Notes: generated by a model from the letters alone, not told the origin. DNA of 64,000 nt from Karalla daura (GCA_029224185.1 CM055190.1:19723015-19787014); one strand, 5' to 3'. Counted from the first letter of the stretch, positions 50,875 through 62,882 are shown. Program-made: numbers and translations.

Positions 50875-51030
50875 ATGCCTCCGGTGTCGGGCTGCGTCGG
50901 TGTCATCACAGCGATTATCGTTTTCACAGCCGGGACGGAGCCGCTAACGCAGGCAGCAACGTCGTGCCCGTCGGTGCTCTGCACACAGACCCCCCGCCGC
51001 CTCCGCAGCGCCGAGCTCACCTCAGGCTAG
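50875..51030 (+). CDS. possible 51-codon small ORF in a CpG-rich patch (unproven)
   Basis: I do not recognise this frame. The ATG has A at -3. The product begins MPPVSGCVGVITAIIVFTAG, a start like a signal peptide or short membrane segment, then a polar part with two cysteines (C31, C36) and an Arg-rich stretch, ending at TAG. The 180 bp around it hold about 23 CpG dinucleotides (counted by eye), far above the surrounding intron. A TATAAAAG box lies about 70 bp upstream. It could be a small secreted peptide, the first exon of an alternative or nested transcript, or chance within a CpG island. No clear splice donor lies inside the frame. Confidence 0.2.
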   Translation: MPPVSGCVGVITAIIVFTAGTEPLTQAATSCPSVLCTQTPRRLRSAELTSG

Positions 51031-52024
51031 TGCACGACGGGCTCCTCTGTTATAAGCATATCATCAAGTTTGCATGAGCCTGTCTTTGTAGAAAGTAGGT
51101 CACGGCTGCCATCTGAGAATTAGGAGGAGAGAGTGCGGCGGTTTTCGTTAAGATCCCTCTGCATGCAGGGATGCTGTGAGAAGTCCTGACCATGTGACTG
51201 ACCCAGCTTCTCCCACGCCCCCCACCACCTCAACTCCTGCATCTGCAGGCCGCCTTAAAAGATGCATACTAATGAGGGCGCCGTCCCCCCCCTTTAACAA
51301 TCAAAAGATGCATTGAGGATCGAGGGGTGAAAAATACTGAGGGCTCTGCTGTTTCAGCCAGGATTAGAAAAGCCCTTTTAAGCCTTGCGGCCGCATTCCA
51401 CGGGCTCTCTGTTGACATTTACTTGAGCTTCTGATTTCATACAGCAGATTATGAGTCAGTGTTGCTACGGGGGTGCAACAGTTTATCATGTCAAATTTAA
51501 GAGATCGAAGGGGTTGAGGCGAAATTCATGTATCTACCTATTTAAAATGCAATTTGTTTCATGGGTGGCATGAAAAAAACATGAAACACACCAGAGTGGA
51601 ATGTTTCCCCTTGTGCACAGTCTCTCAATTTACATCTATTTGCATGCATTTCCCTTTTGCGGGATTTATTTTTCTATCATAATACGAGCTGTGATCACTC
51701 GCTAGTGAGAAACAATTATCAAGTGGCTGCCGCTGTTAGGTGTCTAGTGGTGACCACACTTTTATGTTTATCCAGGTAGCGTGAGCTTTACTGATGCTTT
51801 ATTGCAGTTAATCGTGTTTAAACATGGTATCTGTTGGCTTAGTGAAGCCACTCTCAAAGAAGAATTATGGCTAATTCCTTGCTCTGCGTCCTGCTCTGTC
51901 ACTTTGCAAGGCACTGTATGTATGACTGAGGTGGCTCTGGAACTTTCTGTTCCCTCTCCTCTTTTGTGTCTCGTCCAGTCGATTCAGGCGTGGAAAAAAA
52001 TTTTGAGCCTGATCTTAACAAATT
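51031..52024. other. intronic noncoding stretch
   Basis: No exon was recognised. 51410-51765 is AT-rich, free of simple repeats and carries TTTGCAT/ATGCAT and ATTA motifs ('tatttgcatgcatttccc'), which fits a regulatory element but is unproven. Confidence 0.4.
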
Positions 52025-52200
52025 AAGTCAAAATTGTGTGATCTCAGCTTCTTTATTCTTTCTGGTTTCTTTAGTCCTCCGGGGCAGAAAATTGATTGTC
52101 AATGAGGCAGGGGCAAAAAAAAAAAAAGCATTTAAAGACCTCATCTTGGCCTTTGTGAAACAGGCATTTTTTGTAGACAAAAGCGCAAATCGATAATTGA
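52025..52200 (-). repeat. teleost dispersed repeat with ATTAATCGAT ends, copy 2
   Basis: 'gtgtgatctcagcttctttattctttctggtttctttagtcctcc', 'cagaaaattgattgtcaatga', 'gcatttaaagacctcatcttggcctttgtgaaacaggc' and 'tagacaaaagcgcaaatcgataattgag' follow the same order as the copy at 50274-50580. The orientation is the same. Both termini are less complete. Confidence 0.7.
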
Positions 52201-54787
52201 GAAAGATGACGTGTTAGGTGTTTGTATGAATGATGTGGCTCGGAAGCTTTCTGTTCTCTCTCCTCTCTTGTGTCGCTCCCTGTCAGCCCATCTCTCTCTC
52301 TCTTTCTCTGTCACACACTTACACACACACTCATACACACCCCCATGGTTAATTTCCTTCAGAGATAACCTCTTCCCAGGTTGAGGATGTATGTCTGACC
52401 TCCACAGTGTCCATCACTGTGTGTCGACTCCTACCAGACGCCCCACTTTCCTCCTCTCCACCCCGGGCTGCTAATAAAGCTCCTGCTTATTATTCACGTG
52501 GGATCTTTTATGTTTCAAAAAACATCAATCATCGTGTATCATCAAGTAGGGGGAGTCACTCCCCTGTCCTCTGTGTCAGCCATGAATGACTCTTAGTTCG
52601 TGCCGCGCGGCAGCCATATTCTCCCGTAACGCGCGCATGTTGATGGATGCCGCTCAGTGCTGTTTTGTCCTCCCTTCTTTGTCGGGAATGGAAACGGTCA
52701 TTTTTTTTCCCCCTCTGAACGCAGTGATGGATACTTCATCATGGTGCACACTCTGTCCATCTGCAGCTCTGTGTTGCCTGCATGTAAAACCTTGCTTCGA
52801 CATGTCTCGGTGTGACCACAGATGGCTTCTGTTCAGCGCCACTTGGGGGCCGGAGCTCATTCCAGTCCTCTCCGTGCGCTCTATTAGTTATCATCCTTTT
52901 TCATTTAGTCAGTTTAAGGACGCGTACCTTTTTAGTAAACTCTTTACTGTAAAAAATTATCTTTGTGTCTTTATTTATCTTTCAAGTCGGTGCTTTTATG
53001 TTTTTGGCAAACCATACAGTGAGCTGCCCTCTCCTGCCCTCACCCATCCATCCGTCATTTCTCCATCTGCACAAACCAGTGAGGTTTGCAATATGTACAC
53101 TGATGTTTGGTGGTAACACTTACAATGAATTATTCTCGTCTGTTTAGCTTTGACCACCAATACTGCTCTTGCGAGGACAGGATGAACTACGAAAGTACCT
53201 TCAAATAAGAAAGCCGATGTATACAGTAGATAGATCTATGTTAACCCTGACCACCACAGCAGCCTCTGTTTATTGATTGACCTCAGATGCCCTGATATCT
53301 GTATTTACTCTGTTGGCTGGACTATCGGTGCGTACTGCACTACATCAGAAACATTACGGACCTGGCAGGCCATTCAGCTGCGCTCACCGATCATTCTCAG
53401 TGAGCCGGGGACTCTCGGTGGCTGCAGAGAGCACAAGGAGGGCTTTATAAGACCCCGACAGAGCTTTGTGTGGAGGCAAATGAGAACACATTAAAAGTAA
53501 ATGGTCCACTGGGACTCAAGTCTCCTTCCTACTGGCTCCCTGTTGGTGCAATGACCTTGCTACTCCAGTCAGAATATCACAGTCCTTCTCTATCTCCCTT
53601 TATCGGCTAAAATTCAGGTCTTTTTAAGAAGTGGTTGACATCACTCTCGCCTGCTGCTGAATCATACCCTCCCGTCTGATACTGACCTCCAGTGTGTAAA
53701 ACTCTACCTTTCTTTCTCATATTCCTTATCTAACGGGAAGAACGATTCTCAGCCGTGTTGTGAAGCCGTGCACCTCCTCATAGTGATTGTTTTTTCATAG
53801 CAGCTACTATGTACAGCCCGCCCCCACATATACACGACATACAGCATACGAGCAGCCATCTATAATAAATGACATCTAAGGCTTTACAAGCATGCGGCTC
53901 TAAATAAATCAAGAAAACAGACCTTTTATGTTGTGTTGTGGTCCATGTTTTTTGTGCACATTTACAGATGAATTTTTGAACTTAATTGATGCCAAGAGAG
54001 ATGTCTGCTGATGTGTCAGGTCAACTAACACACTCATGATACAAAATGTTTATTATCATTTTGTTACATTTTGTTGGCAGGAGCCAAGCCAACTTTCCCG
54101 TGTTTCAAGTCTAAATGCAAAGTCATACTGGTTGAAACTTACACTTTGACCAAACATTTTTTCTTTTCATTAAAACCACCATCTTAAACTAGGTATTTTT
54201 TTTCATGTTATCTCGTATTTTCTCTCTCTCTCTTTTTTTTAAACTTGCAACAGTTTCCCTGTAAGTAATGCAGCGTTTAGTCCGATCTGAGTCTTTTTGG
54301 TCGAGTCTTATTTGCTTTTCTGTGAACTGTTTTTTTTAAGTGGCAAAACTGTCTGTTAGTTGCTTCAACGGCCGTCTGTTTGATGCTGATGTGCTTTTTT
54401 CCAAAGTAATTTTCTTGTAAATATTCAAACTTGTCATGGACAGCAAACACTAAAAAGAAAGGGTGATGCGGCCAAGTAATGCTTGCTTAATCCTTTTATG
54501 ATGCATTTTCTTCTTTGGGTTTAATAATCTGGGATTTGCAGTTATTTTTTCACATACCAAGAAAAATAAAGTGAAATAAAAGATTGGCTGCTGACATAGT
54601 TGTGAAAATGAATGGAAGCGTTGTCTTCTTCTCTGCAGACTCCTCTGCTTCTCTGACAGCTTTGAGAGCAAAGGTCTCCGAAGGAGGATGTCTGACAAAA
54701 TTTAGACTAAATAAACCTTACTTTTGACAACAAAAACAAAAAATTGACTCTAACACATATTTAAAGAAAATCCCAGAACAGGGCATG
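52201..54787. other. intronic noncoding stretch
   Basis: No exon was recognised. The 176-codon frame at 52586-53116 (+) shows no conserved-protein features. Short CT and AC-rich patches lie near 52290-52340, and a T-rich stretch at 54200-54245. Confidence 0.5.
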
Positions 54788-55472
54788 TAGTGGTTTGGTG
54801 AATAGCACTGAATAGCACATCTTGAAGGGTCTTTACGTGTGGTGTGCATGTTCTCCCATTGTCCCGTGGGTTCTTCCCTCAGTCCAATGCCATACATTAA
54901 GGTTGACTGGAGAGGCTGAGCTCACACGGCAGTGAAATGTGACTCAAATCTGATCTGATCTCAGGTCGCGAAATCCAATCTTTTTAAATCCGACCTGTCC
55001 GTCTCCAAAATCTGTCTCTTTCAGACCAGGTCCCGCATCTTGCAATGCGCCCGCTGTCTGAATGGTCATGTTGCATGGAGTGACGATTTTAACAATTCTG
55101 CTCTGGGTCCAACTACAGAATAGACATGGGCAATGACAACAACAGATTTTTCCATACTATCTTCAGTTTCCGCTTTTCAAAAGCTGGAAAGTTAATATAG
55201 CGATGGCGGTGTCCATCGTTTACGTCCGTAAACAGTTGCAGCGTGTCGCCGCTGTATGATGACATCATAGCTAAGCTCTGTGTCAGGAATCAGAATTGAG
55301 CATTAAGACGTGCTGTGTGGACCTAAATTGTCCCTGGGTGTGAGAGTGTGTGTTCTCTGGGATGGACTGGAGACCTGTCCAGTGTGTGATGCCTTTGCCT
55401 CATGTTGGAGATAGGCACCAGCAAAACTCCTCGACATCTTTAAGACACAAAGCGGTTAAGATGGTGGATGGA
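54788..55472 (+). repeat. copy 4 of the dispersed teleost repeat, split by an insertion
   Basis: The left part (to about 54912) has 'gtgaatagcactg', 'gtgtgcatgttctccca', 'gtcccgtgggttcttccctcagtccaatgccat' and 'aaggttgactggaga'. The right part (from about 55321) resumes with 'cctaaattgtccctgggtgtgagagtgtg', 'gatggactggagacctgtccagtgtgtg', 'ggcaccagcaaaactcc' and 'aagcggttaagatggtggatgga'. Together they form one element interrupted by about 400 bp of other sequence. Confidence 0.75.
54913..55320. mobile_element. hAT-like non-autonomous element nested in copy 4
   Basis: It sits exactly where copy 4 is interrupted. The left edge has 'ctcacacggca' and the right edge 'tgctgtgtgga', which are imperfect reverse complements and so possible terminal inverted repeats. 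The interior ('cagaccaggtcccgc', 'gcgcccgctgtctgaatggtcatgttgcatg') resembles a common fish hAT-type MITE. An 8-bp target duplication is not clear. Confidence 0.5.
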
Positions 55473-57889
55473 TCCACACATTCCTCTGTGCACAGAAATC
55501 TATAGTAACTGCTAGTGAATGAATGATCATCACATCCATTTTCTTACTTTCCAATTATTACCTGCTATACAAAGCTAAATCACAGACAAAGCTTTGTCAA
55601 AATTTTGACCTCATACAGTCACAATCGGGACACAGGAGGTTTCAGAAAATTTTCATCATCCCGTACTTCCTGCACTTCACAAGCCACTGAGCATGGTGTG
55701 TAATTTATGAATGCCATGAGGTCCTCATAGCATACGAGTCAACAACAGTAAACATCGGTGCATACATAATGAGTAGGAGTCACACCTTTGGTACCGAAAC
55801 TAATTTGTTGCTCTGGCTAAATTAGCCCCCGTGTGGAAAACTGGGATTTCCTCCTCGACAATAGGGAAATGACTGAGATGTCAGTCAGGAGGAGCGACTT
55901 GTGGTGGCAGCTGTCTGCGCTTGACACTGTGAACTGCTGAGACTTTTATTTCCAGAGGAAGCCATCACCTGTCAAGCATCACTAATGTGTTTATTGTTAC
56001 TAGAAAGACCAACATGTTCCCCTCTGGTTACTGAGAGGAGACAGTCGGAGGATGTTCAGTCCTGCGCAGATTTCCGCACCACTGAACTGTGTTGTTTTTA
56101 GTGGCCAAAAATGAAATTTCCTAATGTAATTATTCCACTTTTAAACCTCCCTTAATGCTCACACACACTCACACACGCACACCATGGTTGTTATCTATTG
56201 TGATTTTGTCTCTTTATAGCCATTTTGTGTGCTCTCGTGGCCATTTCCTGACTCGCTTATTGTTCCTTTGCTCTTTGCTCATGGTCATTTCAACAAGTTT
56301 TGAGCAACAAAGTGTAAACGGTTTCTTCAGGCAGAGGGAGGCTCAGGACCAGAGCCCCGCTGTACCTTTGGCTACAGGCCTGCGCAGAGACGTTACAGCC
56401 AAATACCGAGGCTTTATGTTTTTAGGTAGATTGATGAGACGTGTCCTCAGGTTACCCTGTCTGGCTGGACGGATTAGGAGTCATTCACATACCCTCATTT
56501 TGATAAAATATTGTGGGTGTATGTGTGGAAGACAGACAGAGGGAGAGACACAGAGAGAGAGAGAGGTTGTGTGCGTGTGTCTGAGAGAAGCAGTTAATTA
56601 AATGGAAGCTAGGAGAAAAATAGCAAACAAATCAAATATTCATCAACCTTGAGCTCTGTCTCTCCCCAGTTCCTGCCTTCCTACTGGAGGTAATTGGTCG
56701 GCATTGTAGGGTTGTGTCAGACGCACTATGCGAAGAATACTGTAGCTGTTATTGGATTTCACATTGCAGCCAAGAAAACAAGAAGACAAATTTGTGAGGA
56801 ATTTAACAAGAACCTTCTAAGACTTCCCTTTCTACCTCATGTTTCGCTAAATCAGAGAAAATTGATGTTTATTGATTCACTCACAGAGATAGAATTGTAG
56901 AGGTGCAGCTTTCTAGGTCTTGTGTCCTGTGTAGTAATGGAAGGATTCTTCTTCCACACACCGACGCTGTCAACTGCATCGCGTCTCTAATCCACCTTTA
57001 ATTAGTGGTGCAGCAGTGCCAGATACTGGCCTTTGCAGCTGGTCTGACTCCCAACTCTTTATAAACCTCTCGTTGTCCCTTTTTCAAAGCACCAGGGCCA
57101 TTATTTTTTCAACATACACAGTGTTTGGAGAGAGGCCGCATGTTGCTGCCTCATCAGGTACATAACCTAAGTGAGCTTTTCCCATCATCGTCCAAATTCG
57201 ACAGAGTTTTCTGCAAGCTTGATTTAGAGAAACTAAGCAGATGTTGCTAAACAGACATTGCATTAAGAGCACTGGCCTTAAGGTGTTCTGGGTTTATCAA
57301 AACAGTAGTCAGTGATCTGACAGCAATGACTGGCTGCACATCTGAGGCAAATCGAGCCTGCTCCATGAGACTCCAATGTTCTAAAATGTCTGATCAGCTT
57401 GGATCAATTTAGGTGTGAATTAGAAAATATAAAATGATTGCTTTTACTTTAATTACGTGCCCAGATTTTGCTCTGTGCAGTCCAAATTTTTAAATGCTCA
57501 GATCTTGTGAATTAAAGGAACAGCTCCACATTTGGTTTAATTCCATGAGAGGATTTTGGGAAAGGTGCCTCTCCTGTGTCTGTAACGTAATGAAATTATC
57601 ACTGGAAACTTGTTAGTTTTTCCTTTAAATACAGACACAAAATCCTGAGCTCAAACACTGACCTTCCCTCGACAGTTAGTCTCACAACTTTACGCTTCCT
57701 CTCATTGATAAAGCAATCAACATGCAAATTGAAATCAGAGAATGTGAATTTTGTGTTTGCTGTCTAGCTGTGTGCAGTATTTATGTTAAACTAATACAAT
57801 TGATTCCAGGCTTTAGCTCCATCAGTCATCTTATCTATCGCTTCCTACAAAATAAACCAACAGTTTTACTTTGCAAATGAATACCAAAG
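55473..57889. other. intronic noncoding stretch
   Basis: No exon was recognised. The 148-codon frame at 56155-56601 (+) begins in a CA-rich patch and ends in GA-rich sequence. It is not protein-like. Confidence 0.5.
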
Positions 57890-58045
57890 GTGTAAAACAT
57901 GCATGTGTTTGGACTGTGGGAGAAAACCTATGCAAATACAAGGAGAACATGCAAATTCCACACAGAAAGGATGTCAGTCTGACTGGGATTTGAACTTTTT
58001 TGTTATGAGGTGACAATGCTATTCACTAAAACATGTTGCCCATAC
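57890..58045 (-). repeat. copy 5 of the dispersed teleost repeat (reverse strand)
   Basis: Read on the - strand: 'gttttagtgaatagcattgtcacctcat', 'gttcaaatcccagtcagactgac', 'ctttctgtgtggaatttgcatgttctccttg', 'ggttttctcccacagtccaaacacatgcatg'. This is the 5' half of the family annotated at 13928, 15700, 41791 and 54788, and the only copy found in this orientation. Confidence 0.75.
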
Positions 58046-58847
58046 AAAGTTTTCTTTCCTTTTTTACCTTGAAATGCATAGAAATGATTTGATCGAGTTG
58101 TACTGAATTCACTGAATATGGTGGAAATAATTTGCAATTATTCAAAGGCAGCAACGTGGGTTGAATTGTATCATCTTAAAATAAGCTAATACTCATAAGT
58201 GTATTCAGACTGGATGCAGCTCTAATCTTTACAATCTCTCTTTGAGGTGAAGTTTTAAATAAATTAAACCTTTGAGCAAAAACCGTCTTTGATCCGTTGT
58301 TTTCGAGGAGACCAAAGTGCTGCTTTGTCTGGACGCGTCTCTTTCTGCACCTCGGTGTGGAAAAAACAGGACACCTTCGCTCGCTGTCAACCCTGCTAAC
58401 CATTGTCTGTGTTCATGCAAAAATAGCATTCTGTTATTTTGACACCTGGCTAAATATCACAGTGGCTGAATCTAATTCCAGCTGCGAGACTCGTTCCTGT
58501 ACTGCAGGTGTAAATTCCTCCTGTCAGAGTCCTTCGTCAACATGGAAATGGTAATTTATCGAGAGCTCTAATTAGCACAAGTAGTCAGGTGGAGAAGTGT
58601 CACACACATGATTCAGCTTAACCTTTTGCTTTGATTTCCCTAAAGACTGATTTCTGGTATTCACAGAAAACAACTCTGTTTGCAGCAATGATCCTGGAGT
58701 TGTCTTGTCTTGTACCAGTGTGAATGTTTGTGCTTTCTCCTCTTCATTAGCTGTGAGTTGATCTGCTGCTCCATTACTACTGTGAGCTTTCTATGTGTGT
58801 GCAATCAAAGTAACTACACATTTGTTCTATATATAAACTCTTTATTA
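58046..58847. other. intronic noncoding stretch
   Basis: No exon or repeat was recognised between the dispersed repeat and the Tc1-like element. Confidence 0.5.
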
Positions 58848-59647
58848 CCACACAATATTGTGGAAAGTAACTGTTCACCTGCCAGCATATGAACTTCAGT
58901 GACATCCCATTCTTAATCCAGTGTTAAATATGACATTGATCCACCAGCTATAGCATCTTTAACTCTTCTGGTAAGGCTTTCCACACGGTTTAGGAACGTG
59001 TTTGTGTTTCTGACTATTCTTCCAGAAGTTAATTTGTGAGGTTACACAGTGATGTTGGATGGGAAGGCCTGGCTCTCAGTCTCCATTCTAATTTACCCCA
59101 AAGGTGTTTTATCAGGTTGAGGTCATGACTCAGGCCTGGCCAGTCAAGTTCATCCACACCAAATTCCTCTCATCCATGTCTTTATGGACCTTGCTTTGTG
59201 CAGAAAGAGCCCATTCCCAAACTGTTCCCTTTAAATTGGGAGCATGGAGTAATCCAACATCTCTTGGTTTGCTGAAGCATTCAGAGTTCTCCTCCATGTT
59301 CTCCTTCAGAGACTCCTCCATGAAGCTCTCTACGCACTGTACTTGAGCTAATCTGAAGGCCACATGAAGTTTGGAGCTCTGTAGCAACTCTGCAGAAAGT
59401 TGGCAACATCTGTGCAGTATGCGCCTCAGTATCTGCTGACCCTGGATGGAGGAGTGAGGAAAATTCACTCCAATGCCATGCTGGAATTCACTGAGCTCCT
59501 GAGAGCGACCCGTCCTTTGACAAATGTTTGAGAGAACAGTCTGCATGCCGATAGGCTTCCTTTTATACACCTGTGGACATGGGAGTTGTTGAAACACTTG
59601 ATTTCAATTATTTGGATGAGTGAGTGAATACTTTTGGAAATATAATG
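58848..59647 (-). mobile_element. internally deleted Tc1/mariner-like transposon
   Basis: The ends show the fish Tc1-like terminal repeat: 'ccacacaatattgtggaaagta' on the left and 'tacttttggaaatataatg' on the right. TA lies outside both ends (58846-58847 and 59648-59649), as expected for Tc1 target sites. Transposase on the - strand is read in pieces. A C-terminal part (about 59150 down to 58950) carries the S-H-D-L-N-L-I-K-H-L-W block, where family members have S-x-D-L-N-P-I-E-H-L-W. An N-terminal part contains S-Q-E-L-S-E-F-Q and Q-L-S-A-E. The middle, including the first catalytic aspartates, is missing, with a junction near 59290-59320. Stops and frameshifts break the rest. At about 800 bp against 1.2-1.6 kb for full elements it cannot move on its own. 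Confidence 0.88.
59130..59597 (-). pseudogene. Tc1-like transposase remnant (155-codon open part)
   Basis: This is the open part of the broken transposase. Near its start are G-R-S-Q-E-L-S-E-F-Q (beginning of the DNA-binding domain), then Q-I-L-R-R-I-like and Q-L-S-A-E blocks. A jump across the internal deletion follows, then K-G-T-V-W-E and D-M-D-E-R, ending before the S-H-D-L-N block. The second helix-turn-helix and the first part of the DDE catalytic domain are absent, and the last catalytic Glu position reads Lys. It is non-functional as a transposase. Confidence 0.8.
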
Positions 59648-59649
59648 TA

Positions 59650-62600
59650 GTACATGTAGCAAACAACAAATTAGATTTATATTGCCGATGATAATCTACT
59701 CCCACTCTGTCCTCTTTAACACTCCCTAAAAATAAACTGCAGAGTTTCTAAGTGTAACAAGATTTATTTCAAACCATAGTGGGGAAGGAGAATAAGAATG
59801 ATTGTGCTATTTTTCATCATCTTCTGAAAGGAAATGCACATGGGAGCCTTGTCCATTGAGCATTGATTTTTTTTCTCTTTTTTTTAAATCCTTGTGATAA
59901 TTGACTTCATTGTATCACATTCAGCCCAAATGTTTGGGTGATTTTCTCATTTTTTGGAGGCAGGAAAGTCTGCAGAGCAAGAGATGGCGTTCAAACCATC
60001 AGATGAGTGTTTGCCTGGAAAAAGAAAAATACAATTTTGAGAACTCTATTGACCGGTGCTCACACTGATATGATATCTCTGACACAGGTAAATATTCAAT
60101 AAGAATATAAATCGGATTTTTATATAACAGATTCAAGTAATGTAAGATGATATCAGCTCAGTGTCCCTACATGAACAAAATTAAGTATGCTGAAGGTGAG
60201 CATCAAAGGTGCAAAGGTGCATAGATACGAGTTTGCCCCGAGTTTGTCTCACACCTGATAAACACTGATTTGTCAGGCAGAAATGATGCTGAAAGACTTT
60301 TAAAAACCTTGTGACTGAGCAATACTTTTGCACAATGGTGTGGTATGCACATTTACACCTGACTGGGGTTCTTGGCTCCTGAAAAACACAGCTTATACCA
60401 GCTCAATTATTTCACATTTGCTGTATTATATCCAGAGGCGCTCCACAGTTAGTGTGCGGCGCAATCCGTCTTACCATCATCACTCACGTAAATGAAGTAG
60501 AAAGTGGCGACAAATTTTGCAGGAGCAGACGAGCTGCTGCAACGTGAAATCAAACATTTCCTGCATCTTGTCAGATGATCACTGCTCTCAGGACAGCTCC
60601 AGTGTTCCTCCTGGGTCTACGCTTGGTGTTTGTAATTGATGCACCTGAAATACAAAACAATATTAGATTCTCAGCTGTTGCAGTGCTCGCAACCAGCAAG
60701 TATTGCAATCATCGAGTTATCATTGTGTATGTGCTGTAATGGATGTCATACTAGTTGACTTCAGCGTGTTTACAAAACATGCATGTGTAAATTCGCTGTA
60801 AGAACGTTAAAGAGATTTGCTTTTGAGATGCGTTTCAGGAAATAATTATGTGCTAATGTCTGACTTGCCAGCACAAGTAACTGTAGGACAAGCAACCAGT
60901 TAATTTCTGCGCTCAGTTTGGGCTCGCAAAGTGAGGAGGAAAATTGTTATATTTTAATGAATCAATTATACTTTCTCATGGGAAGGAGCTGCATGAGATG
61001 GCAGTGAGCATTAACATTTGATAGAAAAATTAAGATGATTCACCGTTTATTCAGTGGGCCATCGTATTTCAGGGCTTAGTACCGAAGGCTGAGAAGTGTC
61101 GAATAAAGCATCAACAAAACATGTGCTATCATAGCACAGTCAAAAAGAGGTCCAAGGTCAGAGCATCCAGACAGCTGTGGCTGATAAAACAAAATGGATG
61201 ATAAAGAGCCAAAGAAGAGGAGATGAAGAAGATAGAGACAGACTTCTTTCTGACAAGAAAAGAAGCTGCAATAGAGTGCAGTGGAGTGTATCTCAACCCT
61301 CCAAACCCAGTAATTACAGTTTTTCTTCTTTTTTTTTTTCTTTTTTGGATTTCTGAGCTGATGGAACTGCCTGGATAAGGAAAGTGGGAGGCTGTTGGTA
61401 GCTTTTACGTCTCTAATGAATGAATGGTTAAGATTGTTAAACTTTATTTGATTGTAATTACGCATTAAAGCTTTTCGCTACTGATTATCATGCCCGAAAA
61501 TGCTCGTTGATATCTTTTGGCTCTAACTGCAGAGATGAGGCTTTAGATCTGCAACTGTGATTCTAAATACGTTTTGACACAGTGCAAAATATAAGTTAAG
61601 GAGGACGCAATGAAGCATGTTTACATAGTGTTCCTGAGCTCATGTTGTGATCCTTTTGATAGAACCACATATAAATTATCTTATCACATTAACTATTGAG
61701 ACGATGTAAACAATAAACCTGGTTATTGTTTTCAAGTCAGATTATTATTTTCTAAAAACACATAAGGCCTTTTCTTCGTCTGTCATACTTATATCAGCTA
61801 ACCCTGGGATAACTGGAAATATATATGTTGTATATAATCATTTTCAAGTACCAGTGATTGTGCAAATTTGGCAGAATTTTGCATATTATCGAAATATCTT
61901 GAACTGTCTGAGATACTTAAAACCCAGATAATTCTTTTGTTTTGTGTGTGACAACAGCTGTGCCTTTGCCATGAACTTGCATAACAGATTCTTATCAGAC
62001 ACTATTAAAGCTAATTATACTATTTATACCCGCACAATTAGGTACATCCTTGAGACTCACTTTCAGGACTGTGAGCAGATCTCAACTTTAGATGGAGCTT
62101 GTGAACATGAGCAGAATGTACAGGCAATGAAGTACTGAGCCTGGTGGTTACAAAATGCCAGTTTTTCAGCAGAGACACGACTTGGACCTAATGACACGGT
62201 GTTGTTGACGTGAATAGAAATCTACTTGTATGGGTAGAAATCAGAGGCAGGCTGTTCAGAGGGCATTTAACTGATAATCGAGATGTGAAGTAATTACAGA
62301 GCAGAGTTATTGATCGGAGCTGAGCACAAAGGAACAGTCGACGCTTTCCTGATCTGAAAACATCAGAAAGTTCCTTTAAGGTCATCTGAACATGTCGGAA
62401 CAATCGCTCCATGGCCTCCAATCCAAACCGTCACTCATACTTCACTATTGCTCCCAAATTCTAGACTTCTCCCTATCACAATGACACCCAGTCCTTGGAG
62501 ATTGACTTTAAAAAGAGGATGAACTCTGAGCTTGGCTAGTCAAATCAATCTACTCATGGTGGAGGAATGGAGCGGTTCATTACTGGGAGGGCTGAGGAGC

Positions 62601-62855
62601 TCTCCGATCAGCTCTCTAATATCGCTGTGATCCTCTTCTCTTTTCTTACCTAATTGAATTCTCCAGGAGAGATGCCCCTCAGCTGCAGATTTATCATATC
62701 CCGAAATTGGAGGAGACTAGCTCCATGAAGGACGTGCGCAGAACATTTAATCCACTTCTCATGCTGTAAGCCGAGCACAGTGGTCTTTGCCAGGACCTGA
62801 CTTATCCCACCGTGGACTTGTGGCCTTCAGGGAGGTGTCTTTACTCACGAACCGG
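59650..62855. other. intronic noncoding stretch
   Basis: No exon was recognised. A T-run lies at 61325-61346. The 129-codon - strand frame at 61076-61465 crosses it and is not protein-like. 62530-62760 is non-repetitive and balanced in composition, a possible conserved element, untested. Confidence 0.45.
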
Positions 62856-62882
62856 AGCAGCAGCAGCAGCAGCAGCAGCAGC
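62856..62882. repeat. (AGC)9 triplet repeat
   Basis: Nine uninterrupted AGC units in intron 1. No supported coding frame uses them. Confidence 0.95.

Noticed and set aside
52586..53116. 176-codon + strand frame in intron 1
   Set aside because: Composition is typical of random translation, with no splice-flanked structure or known motif.
56155..56601. 148-codon + strand frame in intron 1
   Set aside because: It begins in a CA-rich patch and ends in a GA-rich patch. No protein similarity was recognised.
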